From Entoloma clypeatum (lineage: Eukaryota > Basidiomycota > Agaricomycetes > Agaricales > Entolomataceae), in NCBI GenBank assembly GCA_963565915.1, contig OY751487.1:682001-746000 (forward strand): a stretch of 64,000 nucleotides of DNA, read 5' to 3'. The translations under genes were made by a program, and so were the position numbers. This document shows positions 10,512-21,645 of the stretch, piece after piece (the first letter of the stretch is position 1; every line of letters starts with the position of its first letter). The notes under the pieces are model-generated. The model was not told where the DNA came from. It did no database searches and worked only from the letters and a program-made list of their open reading frames with translations.

Positions 10512-10828
10512 CTAATCAATCTTCTGATAATGGTTGTCTGGACACCGATAAACTCTCTGATCTCTGTGATCCGACCTGTCTGAGGTCCTTCTTGAACGCG
10601 AAAGCTTTCGAGTTCGTTCTGTCGGGCGTTGTAACGCGCGATCTGGTGTTGCCGAGCAAGATGGATGCTCTCTGCTATCTCGCCGTGGGGGCAATGCTCA
10701 TCATTGTCTAGTTCTTCGTCAAGCACCTGCTGTAGGATGCGACGGATCTCTGATTCAATGTACTGCTGGATGAGTGTAAAATCGATACTGTCTCGAGGAC
10801 TTAGCTCCTCCTGTCGGGCTTCTGGCAT
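10142..10828 (-). CDS. Leader ORF of chromovirus copy B
   Basis: Same 228-codon frame as in copy A, starting MPEARQEELSPRD and ending two codons upstream of the ATG of the main gag segment. Most differences from copy A fall in the second half. The first 100 or so residues are nearly unchanged, which suggests selection before insertion or recent copying. Function unknown; a separate leader protein, a frameshifted gag N-terminus or a spliced exon are all possible. Confidence 0.5.
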   Translation of the reverse strand: MPEARQEELSPRDSIDFTLIQQYIESEIRRILQQVLDEELDNDEHCPHGEIAESIHLARQHQIARYNARQNELESFRVQEGPQTGRITEIREFIGVQTTIIRRLIRMLTSRRPRATSSRLTRSSRSTPTSPSKKNKPSTTAGHEMRDLTPSRDQQTRRNRDSLEIYRGNTLNVLPPILPTSPLMNLLLTPRSQISNRRLEQGLIFNPYLYPEPHLRPNNLTPLLLRRL

Positions 10829-10917
10829 GCTGAATGGGTTACTGGTGAAGTCTTCAAAGAAGCGCGACGTCTTGACTCGTCTGGTAGTTGCTCTCTTCGC
10901 TCTGGGCGAACCTAACG

Positions 10918-10928
10918 AGATTTAGCAA
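10918..10928 (-). promoter_or_regulatory. Self-priming primer-binding site, copy B
   Basis: TTGCTAAATCT on the minus strand, 2 nt from the LTR end at 10931. It is complementary to AGATTTAGCAA in the LTR (11013 down to 11003), which lies 34 nt after the start of the TATATAA box (11047-11041). Bases flanking the 11-nt match do not pair on either side, so the match is bounded exactly as in copy A. Confidence 0.8.
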
Positions 10929-10930
10929 CT

Positions 10931-11318
10931 TGTTATGCTTAACAAACCGTTCCAAGGTTCGGGCAGAGTATGCAGGAAGTGGAAAGGCGAAGAGCAAAGT
11001 GATTGCTAAATCTAAGGAATGTAGCTATGGTACATGGGGTTTATATAGTACTGGCTACGAGCGGTAGCGAGTGAGTCAGTAGCTGCGGAAGGCAGTGCGG
11101 ATGAGTCAGTAACTGCGGAAAGGCAGTGCGAAGTGAGTCAGACAACTGCGGACTGAGTAATCCCTACTGCAGAGTGCGAGTCAGCGCGGGAGCGAAGTAT
11201 ACTAAAGGAGAATGGTAGAGTAAAGGTAAATGAATAAGCGGTCCGATGAGTCAAAGAAATAACGAAGGTACAATGCAAGGAAAAAGTGCGTAACATACAA
11301 ACCGGTAAGTCCGTAACA
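10931..11318 (-). repeat. 5' LTR of chromovirus copy B
   Basis: 388 bp with TGTTA/TAACA ends. It is similar to 5078-5447 but differs by indels in the repeated GAGTCAG/CTGCGGAA block of U3. TATA box at 11041-11047 (minus). The outer edge joins the proline-rich reading frame at 11319. The 5 bases after it (gcatg) would be the target duplication, but the other copy is outside the window or lost. Confidence 0.92.
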
Positions 11319-12260
11319 GCATGGAGAGCACATCCTGGGGGGGAAAGGTGGAAGCAAAGGGGAGAAAGCCTTCTGGGGAGGGGGAGGTGGGCCGCCGCAT
11401 TTGGGGGCAGACGCACGAGGGGGCTCAGGACTCAAGGGTCTTGAAGAGCAGGGGATAGGTGCTGGTTTGGATGGCAGGGGGTGGGGTGATCTGGGTGGAG
11501 ACTGACAATGTCTCTTGCCAGAGGGAGGGGGTCGCCATTCATGAGCTGATGGAGGAGCCACTGAAGGCCCTTTCAGGACAGGGACAGGGAGGGGAGAGGG
11601 GGCACGAGAGGGTGCGGGGGAAGTGGAGGCCACAGAGGCGTAGGAGCGTGTGGGAGATGAAGGCGCCGGGGGAGGCGCTAGAGGTGTGGGCGTTTGTGGG
11701 TCTAGGGCTGAGGCCTAGACTACCACAGAAGCGCAAGCATGAGGCGGCGCCTGGGAAGGCACGGAGGAAAGGGTGGGCGCTTGTAGCGGGTCTGGACCAG
11801 AGGTCTGGGCTGCTGCAGAGGCGTGGGGGGCATGAGGCGTTTGTGAGGAACGTGCCTTGTGCGTGGGAGGGAGAGTCTGTGTCGAGCAGGACTGGCGGGC
11901 AGCTGGTGCTGGTGGGGGAGGGGGTGGTGAAGGCATCTGGGTGGACGAGTTTGCCAACTGTCGGTGTTCTGTGTAATGGTCAATCCATGACGAGAAGTAC
12001 TTTAGACAGTTTCGGAATGTTGGGGACAGTTCAGAAAAGGTGAAAGGGGACTCGCGAAAGTAGTATTTCACGGTGTCCATGCAGAATGAACGTTCGAGAT
12101 CGCCGAGGAAATCGGTGTGTTCTATGTTGGCAAAAACGGGGCGAACCAAGTATTTGTGGAGAGGATGATTATCTGGGAGAAGATCATTGTTACGGGGGGG
12201 AGCACCAGGAATGGGCACACTAGGTGCATTCTGCTGCTTGGAAGGCTTCTTGCGAGGCAT
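11319..12260 (-). pseudogene. Proline-rich ORF interrupted by chromovirus copy B
   Basis: Minus-strand frame starting MPRKKPSKQQNAPSVPIPG at 12260. A folded-looking N-terminal third (DLLPDNHPLHKYLVRPVF, SPTFRNCLKYFSSWIDHYTE) is followed by a long Pro/Ser/Ala-rich tail. One TAG at 11715-11717 splits it; the same frame then continues to the LTR boundary at 11318. The remainder of the gene is cut off by the retroelement. I do not recognise the family. It may be a host gene or a retroelement-linked reading frame. A purely antisense GC-rich frame also runs through the region but lacks protein-like features. Confidence 0.5.
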
Positions 12261-13167
12261 GAAGGACGAGATCGTAGTATCAACGCAAGGTCAAAGACCC
12301 AGACCTGCACAGAGGATGTGTTGGATGCTACTGTGCTACTACAACCAGCACGGGTCGATGAAAAGCGCGGGCGCCTAACAATCGATGGTGGTGGTTAGAG
12401 GAAGAGGAACGGCGACGTGTCACTGCACCACCAGGACGCCGTCAAACTTGAAAAGTTACCACTTGTTCAATATTTCCCTGTGCAGGCCTGTAATCCGACT
12501 TTCTCTGTGCGTCTGTTAGCCATAGAAAAATCTTTTGAAGAACGTGTGTCCAAGCTGTCACTTTTCCTCAGCACAATTCGCTGGCCTAGCAGTGTGTCAA
12601 CGTGCTCAAACCCAGATCGGACGTCGCCATTTCATACCAAACGGCGAGACCAAGTAACCTTATCAACCCTAGGAGTTGAAAAGTCCTTAACCGACGACGC
12701 CGCGGCGTTGTCCTGCTCAATGGACTATCACCCCAGGTCCTTTAAATAAAATTTCCAGTTGATGACAAGCTGAGTTATAATCATGGAACATGGCACCTTC
12801 CACCGAGCTGGCTAAGTGTTAACATTGAAAGCTTCAGATTCAGCTGGTCCCTGGTCCGCAAAGATCAAGGATTAGCATCAAATGGATTGCTCTACGAAGA
12901 CCAGCGCTGCTTCTCCTGCGTCTATAAAAACACTGCAAACTGTCCACCTTGTTCGTCCTCAGGCCCAATTCCAATACCAAGTAACCCACAATTCGCATCT
13001 CGATCAAATTCTTCTGGGGTATCGAGCTGTGGGTATAAATCCAGAAAAGTGCATCGACTTCTAGTCGAACTTCATTCGTCAGCGTAGTCAAAAGACGCGC
13101 CTTCCTACCCACATCCTTCATGTTATTCTAGCATCCATTCCGCCTGCTAACCTCACACCTTCTGGGC
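12261..13167. other. Intergenic, no gene seen
   Basis: About 900 bp between the interrupted ORF and the 3' end of the MFS transporter gene. Only short frames without recognisable similarity. The part next to 13167 is presumably the transporter's 3' untranslated region. Confidence 0.5.
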
Positions 13168-15985
13168 TTATACCACCGCGTCGGCCCGCGGAGCAGCGGG
13201 ATCCACAGCTTTCCGGTCATCCAGACTCTTATCCGGGATCTGGAGAAGCGTCAGCAACGGGAATTGGTTACAAAGGTCCGATCACGAGTCAATCTGAACC
13301 TGCAATGCGAAACTTGACGTACAGGCAACCGGACGAGAAACGCCAAGAACGCCGAAAACGCCGCGAGCACGAACACCCCGTGCAAGCTCGCGGCGTACGA
13401 CTCGCGCGCAACCGCTTGGAGATCTGGAGGGAGCGCCGCAACGAGCGTGGAAGATCGTCTGATTTTCATTATGAGCTGTGCAGGATGTAAATTTGAGCAT
13501 GAATCTAGCAGGGGGCTGGCGTTCAAGGACAAACTTCTTCAGCACCGGGTCCCGTCATCCTCTGACGCAGCTCGGTATCCAGCCTCGACTGGAAAAGAGC
13601 GGAAGAGACAGCTACCCCACCAACTTGTCCTTTGGGAGCAAAGTGTGTGTATGAGGGAGAGAGAGAAGAGGGACGTCGTGAGTTGTTGCAAAGGGAAAGC
13701 GATGTTCGGCAGTAGTACGTACCTATGCCCCTGAAAACGGAGCCGAAACCTGTACCAACACCTATCTGGGACGCTGGGAGTGAATTTTTCAGAACAAGGA
13801 AAGGAAGAATATCACAAAACAGTATTCAACATACGAGGCAGTCGGACGAGAAGGGCCACTAACGGAACGTACAGGGTGAGAGAAGAAAAATAACAGCTTG
13901 AGGCACATACTAAGCATTGTCTGCAAAACAACAGCGTTCCCGAATCCAAGTGGGACCTATCAGTAAGGTCAACAAGAATTCGAAGGGGTAGAAAAAAAGC
14001 GACGTACGATGCAGATCCAAGTCAAAAGCGGGGGCGAGTTGGGCCGCAACGATGCAATCATGGACGCGCCGATGAAAGGGAACCATCCAAAAATCAAATT
14101 CGTGCTCTTGTATCTCCCTGTTTTGTGCATTAAATATCCCGAAAACACGGAACCCAGCGATATAGCGATGCTGTTCGGCACCAAATGCAAGCCTTGTGTC
14201 ATAAATGAGCACTTTCATCTCTTGGCGCGAACTAACACGCTCTTACCGGCCGTTGAAGCGTTTGTTAACATGACAGTTTGGAACCACATGGGGAAGAAAT
14301 AGATGATGGTGAAGTTACACAGAGACACGAGAAAATTGGACATTCCGATGAGCACAGGAATCTTCTTCTTCAGTAAGAAAGGAGCTAAGACGGGCTCGCG
14401 AGCAAGCCAAAGCTCTGTAATTAGAAATGCGATGCAGCCTGTTATGGATACACCGAGAGACGCGGTGACGGTGATGTTGGACCACTTGGATATTCAAGTG
14501 AGTTGATGACACTGCTGAAGGGCCGGTCTATTTGAGGACACACCGGCAGCCCCTCATTGTAGCGCACGCTAAGAAAGAGTAAAAATGCGCCGACCTGACA
14601 AGTACAAGCCATCAGAACCCATTTCAAAGCCCAGATATGGCCATCCGTACCGTTGTAAGAAGCGTCAGACTTCCGCCCCAATCGATTCTCCCAAGAATTT
14701 CCCGGGTGCTCTTCCCTTTACCCTGTAGGAATATTCAATAAGTGGATATGAGCTCCGTTTAGCTTCCTTGAGAATCTTACAGGCGTCACGTATTGCAGGT
14801 TGTACGACGTCATGAAGAATGACCCAAGAAAAAAAGGAACCTGTATCAGGAAGGCCCATCGCCAACCAAATCTGCGTGAAGAACGGGGTTCTTGGATGGG
14901 AAGCGCCTGTCTCGGACAAACATCTTACCGATCCGTGATAAATCCACCAAAGGGCCCGCCAAGTCCCATCCCCATCTGCCCTTCCAGCGGAATCAATCAT
15001 GGGCGATAGGATGGCAACAAGAAGATACTGACCGAGTTGAACACACTCGCGATGCCCTGCGTGAGTCCCCTCTCCTGAATTGGAATGGATTCAAGATTTC
15101 TTTTTTGACGGCCCGCATGAAAAAAAAAAACAGAATAGACGAGCTTACCCGTAAGCTGTACATGTCACTTATGATGACCCTGGCAACATTCCGTTAGAAA
15201 AATGAGAGGGCAGGTGGATGTAAGTCGGATGTACAACTCACGAGGAAGTTGTCCACAGTCCACCGCCGCCTATTCCAGATATCTGATCACAATTCACTCC
15301 AACACTCCGTTCGTTGATAAATCACATCGGGGAAAGGATCACGTACAAATCTTGACACTATGAGCATCTCCATAGTGGTGGACAAGCCACAGCCCAACAC
15401 ACCCAATGCTGCAAAAAAGAGCGCAAGGTGGTTGGCGGTTTTCCGACCCAGGACATCAGATAGGCGACCATAAAGCGGTGTGAAAGTACATGTCGACAGG
15501 AGATACCTGCTTGCCATGTGTCAGATCCGAAGGTTGGGTCACCGTCTTCACATACGCCGTTCCTATCCAACTTCCCTGGTTGAACTTGTTAAATTCGGAG
15601 GATATGGAAGGTAGCACTGGCGTTTGAAAAGCTATCAACCTCCCCTGCATGACCGGAAAATATTCATACATACTTGTTGGAACGAGCGTCGCTGCCATGT
15701 GTGTTGAGAGTGAAGAATCAGGATATGTAAAGGACGTTACAGCTTACTATTCAGGGCCTGATAAAGTATGGTTGAGCCTCAGACGAGGGGATGAGAATGG
15801 AGAGATCTCACCGAAAGGAATGTACCAGACCATACGCCGACCAGGATCCCCCAACGAGTCGATCTAGGGATCTCAGTCGGACCCGGACGAGATTGTGCGG
15901 CCGTCGACAACTCATTGCTACTGGTCTCGGAAGTTCGCGTGGGTTCCCCTGACAGCAAAGGGTCGCGTTCCGACAACGGTGGCAT
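13168..15985 (-). CDS. MFS transporter, DHA2/Vba-like vacuolar type
   Basis: Multi-exon membrane transporter (about a dozen short introns) read from ATG at 15985 to TAA at 13168. Exons in order carry TRWGILVGVWSGTFLS (first helix), MLPSISSEFNKFNQGSWIG, then TCTFTPLYGRLSDVLGRK, the MFS motif-A segment. Next come MGMGLGGPFGGFITDR, FGWRWAFLIQVPFFFLG, REILGRIDWGGSLTL, LITELWLAREPVLAPF and VGTGFGSVFRGIG. The last coding segments are QVGGVAVSSALFQSRLDTEL and a final helix HGVFVLAAFSAFLAFLVRLP. This layout is that of the 14-helix proton antiporters that include yeast Vba and fission yeast Fnx proteins, which load basic amino acids into vacuoles or export drugs. Substrate cannot be told. Splice donors are GTATGT, GTAAG or GTACG types. 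All segments I traced are intact. Confidence 0.9.
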
Positions 15986-16492
15986 TAGTATATTTGCAAA
16001 GAGGAACTAGAGGTCGAACGGGATTCGAAGCTGTGGACCCTGTTAATAGGATATGAGAACGTTATTTTGCAGGTTTTGAACTTTTGGATGGTGCAGGGTT
16101 GGGATGCATCCGTGATCATGCTCATTTCTTTGTAAGCGGCTCAGATACCAATGTGACTTAACCCCGAAGTTATAGAGCTTAAACTTGTCGTGTTCATGAT
16201 GGTCAACGATGATTAGATTGTTCTAAGAGGTCTGGGGAACAGAAATCTTCCTGTCAAAAGGAATCAGGCAATTTGGGAGTCGCTGCCATCCTGAAAGGCC
16301 TGAACACTAACATTTATGTCTAGATTGGAAAAACCTCTCGAGAAAACGTCAATTTTGATTCAGGATCAGATTTGGGGTATTGACGTTTAGACTTTTCTCG
16401 CCTCCGACATGAAAACTTTTCTCCGGATATCTTGCTTCATCCAGGTTTTTGGTGCAACGCTTCGAATACAGTGCCATCTGGCAGCATGCGGC
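15986..16492. other. Intergenic, no gene seen
   Basis: About 500 bp upstream of the MFS gene. No reading frame or RNA recognised; presumably holds the transporter promoter. Confidence 0.4.
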
Positions 16493-16900
16493 TCACGCGA
16501 CTGATATATATTCGATAAATCTGACAAGTGGATTGTTAGCTTGCTCATGTAATGCATATCGACGATTGTCGAATCTTCGTGAAAGAACAAAAGTGATATT
16601 CGGAACGTTTTCATTCTGCGAGCGCCGATCAATGAACATTGAACCGACATCGCCAAGTCTGAGCACCGTGCTACCCTTGTCGCAGCCAAAAGCCTCCGTC
16701 AACTCCTGATCCAATGCCAGCAACAATCTTGATGCACGATTTGGAAAGAAAGATGTAAAGGTCGTGCCATCTGTGGCGCTGGGTGATACATATGCATCAT
16801 ACGTGTGGCCGATCCATTTGATTTCGCGCGTTGAGGTAAAGGTGGGAAAGAAGGCGCGTTAAACCTAATAGTGACGGCCAAATCTTTCGAGTGATGCGGG
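16493..16900 (-). CDS. Hypothetical protein, 3' exon
   Basis: Minus-strand frame with protein-like text. It runs from about 16900 (FTSTREIKWIGHTYDAYVS) through TDGTTFTSFFPNRASRLLLA and DQELTEAFGCDKGSTVLRLG to the stop at 16493 (VRFIEYISVA). An upstream frame (17130 down to about 16860, MSSLIYPIQRSRPCHL) could be a 5' exon joined by an intron, but I could not fix the junction. No family recognised. It could be a whole small gene or a relic. Confidence 0.4.
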
Positions 16901-19900
16901 TCCCGAGAGAGAGGCACAGGTGGGGCATAGCTTGTCGATATTGGGTGCTGGCAAAAGAAGGGCAATAAGCGCTTCCATGCGAAATAATAGAACACCAGGG
17001 CGCCGGCGGCGTTGTACTCACAGTACTGCTCAGGAAACTGCCGACTGAATATTGGGCACAATGTTTCCATGATTAGAGTGACGAGATGGCATGGACGGGA
17101 ACGTTGAATTGGATAAATCAGAGAAGACATGATCAGAAGTTCGTACGCCCCTCAGAATGTCGAGATGCGTACTATTGACAACAACTTGTCATACACCGAG
17201 GAGGGACGCATGATTGTGGATGAGAGGGACTGAACTTGCAGTTTGCACTGTCGCAAACAAGCTGTAATACATTACTTCAGTGGGAAAAATGGGAGACGAC
17301 AAGGAGCGTACAAGTTCATCGGGCTTTTCAACATGACAATGTCGTATCAATGGTACTGATAGAGATCCAAACGCGACATACCAGTTTTACCAAGTGGCCA
17401 CATCGGAGATACACATTACACACCCTATCGAAACAGTGAGAAAATATGCAGTACGTTCGATAGTCAATAAGAACGCACCGGCGCCAACGACACATCTTAA
17501 GTGGCTCTTGTGGAGGATCAGATAGTAGAGGTGAAGATTTTTTCGGCTGCGGCTAGTTCGCGGACTTCGTTTCAGACGATCTTTATATAACCTGGAGGCT
17601 TTATAGCCCTGTTCAAAATGATGGAAAACTTCTAAATCTTCCCCGAATCCATCTTCGACGGAAATTAGTACTACCTAGGTGTGCAATCTGGTCGTACCTG
17701 AATTCATCGCCGCGAGCAAACTAGTCAATATCCGGCTGACCCTTCGTGCGTGACAGTCTAAATAATACGTGTTTTGACTGTGGAGACATCCGTCCAGCAG
17801 CACATGAAATTGTTTCTGCATTAGAAATGTCCGAGTCCGAAAAGGACAAACAGTGTTGAAACCTGTATTGGATGGAGTGTTGTTGTTCGAGTGCGAGATT
17901 TCATGAGCGGACGAGGCCTCCCCGGAACTCGATACCCCGGTGAATCCAGCTGGATAGCCAGCTGCGAAGCCCGGATACTGCGGTTTCGAGGATGGTTGAT
18001 GGCCCAGGAGACCTGGACTGAGCGTGATTTATCAGCTTATATAATCCAGATATCTGTGCAAACAACCGGCCTGGATGTGAATGGAACCTGACCTCTCCGG
18101 GAAGAAAAAAACCAGGCGGAATTCCGCCACCAAAGGGAAAGGGAAACAGCCGAAGCGTTTCTTAGAAAAAAAAGTATTACAAGGTTCCGTTAGCCACAGT
18201 CAAGCTTCGCATGCGATCTTGATTGCCTTTTTTTTTCTTTCTTTTTCCTTCTAATTATTCCAATTTAGGATGCTCTGGAACTCGCTGCAGCCATAGCAGA
18301 TACCCAGGAAGAGAGATCGCGCGGCAGGGCTGAAAAGCACCATGGTACACAGGTATGCAAAAACCGGTGATCGGTGTTTCCAAGCCCTTTGAACCTCGCT
18401 CACCTCATCCATCTTGCTTCCCTTCAAGCCCGGAAAGCCGAACGATGTTAAACCAAAAGTATCAGCATCGAAGCTGAAAATTGTTCGTGTCTCCATGGGG
18501 TGCAATGTTCTCAGTTGATGATTGATCATATTCATACATCTTTAGAAAGAGACGAAAGCAAGGCTGGCTGCGCAGCGAACACAATCCAAAAAGGAGAAAA
18601 CCAAAATGAAGAAGCATCTGAATGATCACAGTGACGCTGACGACACTGGCACACAAGATGACGCTAGGCTTTTGCCTGGCGCTCGAAAAAGGGTTTCATT
18701 CGCATGACCACAGTATGCTCAGCGATGATGTGAATCTTAGTTCGTCTTATTTAGTTCACCGATAATCTCCGTATTCATATCTTTGAATAGACAGATAACC
18801 AAGAATCTCTCCATTACGGAGTAGTAAATAGATTGATCCCTGTATATGATGAAGATGATTGTTGTGGCAATCCTGTTCGATCTGTACGTGCATCTATACT
18901 GATAAGAACCTCCCCTTTGCACGTTGCTTCAACAGTAACGTTATCTCGCCACTGGTTACGTGGCTCAGCCGATTCATCCTCCCAGGATTTCCCTGCCTTC
19001 CCTTGACACTTTCGACGTGGAAGCTCTCTAGGTTTTCGCCTCGCCCTCTTGACTATGCAGCAAGCCAATGGCGGAGCTTCGAAACACGGTCTCCGTGACC
19101 TGTACAAGTTCAGAGGTGAAGGTAAGCAGAGGTAAGCCAACTTGCGCTAGAAGCCAGATCTCCAATCTTCTATTCGCTTTCATGGATACACGAGGCGATC
19201 TTCCGGGGTGCGAGCTGCTAACCCGCATGAAATGAGATACACGCGAGGGCCGTGTGTCTTTGCCTAATACCGCACATTTTGCTTCCGCACGTCATTGGCT
19301 TCAAAACTGCTGCACCTCTGACCCGCGGGGGCCAGAGGTGGACTGACTCCCTAGCAAATGCTGGACATTCGAGACAAAATGCAGAGTGAATTTGGTTCAA
19401 GGAACGCCGGCACCAGATGTCAGGCTAAGCGCGCCGATATTGTGATATGGAGACAAGCTCATGCCAGAATGCCTTCCTCCAGACGCACGCAATCCCCAGA
19501 CCCGAGATTCTACCCGAATAATCAACGCGTTGCCTTCCGCAAGTCTTGCGTACACACTGTCTTGCAAATTTGGATTGGCATGCTCAAAGAAACGCCGTTT
19601 TATTCTTCATATCAGGTTCTGTGATTCCTTGAGCATGATCTTCTTCATATCACTGATTCATACTAATCAGTGTTTTCGCATGATGTAGATCTTGAGTCGA
19701 TCTAACGGTAGGAATTCATTTGATGTTGTAGCTCATTCAAAGAGCCCTCCTTCCGCAAAAAAAATCTTGACAGGCAATCATCCCATCCGGATACTCATCT
19801 TCGTGGAATATCGCCCGCCACTACCGTGTGGTGATTGATCAAGGAGTAAGTCTACTGAACTCGAGTATAATTTTGATGGTTAATTTCAAGACGAGTCAAT

Positions 19901-21419
19901 GAGGCTTTACACCGTCACCACGTTTTCATGAAGGAGCGAATCGAAGTTCGAAGATAATGGTTCTGATGAAGAATCCCAAGATCGCGTCGACCCCTGGTCG
20001 GCGATCGCCAATCCTGCGCCTCCGTTCATAAGATTGAGATGCTTAGCCCCTGGGGCATTACGTCAATCATTTCATTTCGCTACCATGAATTAAAAGGTAC
20101 ATAAGTAAGCACGGTACCTGGACGGTGGCTCACTGTCCGCTGGAAGGGAAAATACCCTTGTGCTGGAGATTATTGGCAGCCATGGGGTATATCTTTTACC
20201 AGCACCGAGTTTATCGATGGTCGACCAGATAGCGAAATAACTCAGCTAGGTGCCCAAGCACGGTCGAGACTAAATTAACGGGCTAACTTCTGCGCGCAGA
20301 CTTTCTACTAAAGGTGTTAACTCATCAGCAGCACCGGTTCGTGACGGTATCCCTAGACGTTGTGATGAGTGCAGTGCGCCACACCAAATCATGCATCGGT
20401 GGCAACGGGGGGCACGGGGCCCGATGAATACGCAAAACAGTACACACCGCCTGGTCGACTGCGGGCTCCTCGGGCGGGTCGTTCCTCCCAATAGTAGTCA
20501 AGTCAAACGGGTACCTCACGTTGCAAACAACACCAACATCCCTGCCCTCTTTTCGTGCCATCAGAACATGTACCCAACGCCGCTAGGTCGAGACATGGGA
20601 TTTAACGACTTCTCCGTGCCTCAAAACTAAATTGAAGAGTGGCCTCGGGAAGTTTTGCTCCCTTTCGGATGGTGGCACCGTCAAAGTCAAACTCAAGTCC
20701 CATCTCACTGAGTCATGACGGCATCAGGTACGCCTTCGGCCAACACCGGCCCACTAGCCCGTCATACAGTCATGACGATAACTTGAACGATCCGCGAGAG
20801 CTACGTATTGGACCAGCCTTTCTAAAAGTTTCAACTCAGAAATGGGGCCATGACTAGTAAAATTGCAGATCGGACACAGGCCAGTGACTCCAGCGAAACC
20901 TGTGGTTTTAGTATTCGGATATGAAAACGTGCATTGACTTGCTCAAAGCCCAAGAACATTAAACTATTGACAAAAACGTCCCCAGGGACGGAGGTCTGAT
21001 TTAATGTTGGTGGTTCTCATGTCAAGAGAAAAACGGACATGTTTTACGTACAGAAATGGTCACCGCCATTCAAGGAGCCTGTGAACGAAGGTGCCCGCAA
21101 CGCATCCAGTGGGGGTGGACTAAATACTACGTCTTGTCAAGTGCGCTCCTCCCATGATATCACTTGTTCATAATGAAAGATTTACCGTTCTCTCCTCAGC
21201 AGAAAGAGACTCGATCTGCTTGAGAGCCGATTGCGGACTGGGCCAAATCGGATGCGTGAAAAAAATTCATGTGGAGGGCATTCAATTTAGTGGGGTTTGA
21301 GTCCTTTAGGACAAATGATACACGGGGGCGACACGAACTTGACTTCGAACCGCTTTTTTGATATGCTGCGACATCAATCCATATATAATTATTACAATAA
21401 CCCCCCTCTAACCCAACAG
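16901..21419. other. Long intergenic stretch, only weak ORFs
   Basis: About 4.5 kb with no gene I can support. Short minus-strand frames at 18251-18535 and 18462-18656 overlap and contain hydrophobic stretches, but show no family motif. Poly-A/T runs occur near 18110-18250. Nothing recognisable was seen in 18700-21400 on either strand. Confidence 0.4.
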
Positions 21420-21512
21420 AGCAGCATGGCGCAGTTGGAAGCGCGCGGGGCCCATATGGATCACATGATTCCAGAAACCCCGAGGTCACTTGATCGAAAC
21501 AAGTTGCTGCTA
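21420..21512 (+). tRNA. Initiator tRNA-Met (CAT) with intron
   Basis: Acceptor AGCAGCA pairs with TGCTGCT (21505-21511). D stem GCGC/GCGC. Anticodon stem CGGGG (21446-21450) pairs with CCCCG (21478-21482). Anticodon CAT at 21453-21455. T stem ACTTG/CAAGT closes a loop ATCGAAA. Eukaryotic initiator hallmarks are present: an A1:U72 pair, A54 and A60 in the T loop, and three stacked G:C pairs in the anticodon stem. A 20-nt intron (21457-21476) sits at the canonical position after base 37. T-runs at 21538-21551 can serve as Pol III terminator. Confidence 0.93.
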
Positions 21513-21645
21513 CTTTCAAGTAGTCTGAATGATATATTTTTATTTTTATTTTTCTACATAAATCAATACTCTAGTCAGGTCTCTCAGTAGTCTCACTGAA
21601 AAGGTTGAATCACATCACACTCAAATTAGTCTTTCCCTTCCAAAT

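Larger units (their letters stand above)
5448..11318 (-). mobile_element. Ty3/gypsy chromovirus copy B
   Basis: Close relative of copy A, covering 5' LTR (10931-11318), PBS, leader ORF, gag, PR, RT, RNase H, integrase and chromodomain. The pol stop is at 5625, and 177 bp of untranslated sequence follows before copy A's LTR. That 177 bp has no polypurine tract next to 5447, so the LTR at 5078-5447 may not be copy B's own 3' LTR. Copy A may instead have inserted into the 3' end of copy B. Copy B carries four in-frame TGA codons (9130, 8140, 7160, 6348) and at least two 1-nt frameshifts (near 8112 and 6433). Confidence 0.93.

Noticed and set aside
11078..11180. GAGTCAG/CTGCGGAA repeats as a possible separate satellite
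   Set aside because: They lie inside the LTR U3 of both chromovirus copies and explain the indels between the LTRs; no independent array.
11459..12043. Plus-strand 194-codon ORF
   Set aside because: Antisense to the Pro-rich minus-strand frame in GC-rich sequence. Its Gly/Arg/Trp-rich text mirrors proline codons and has no start context or motifs.
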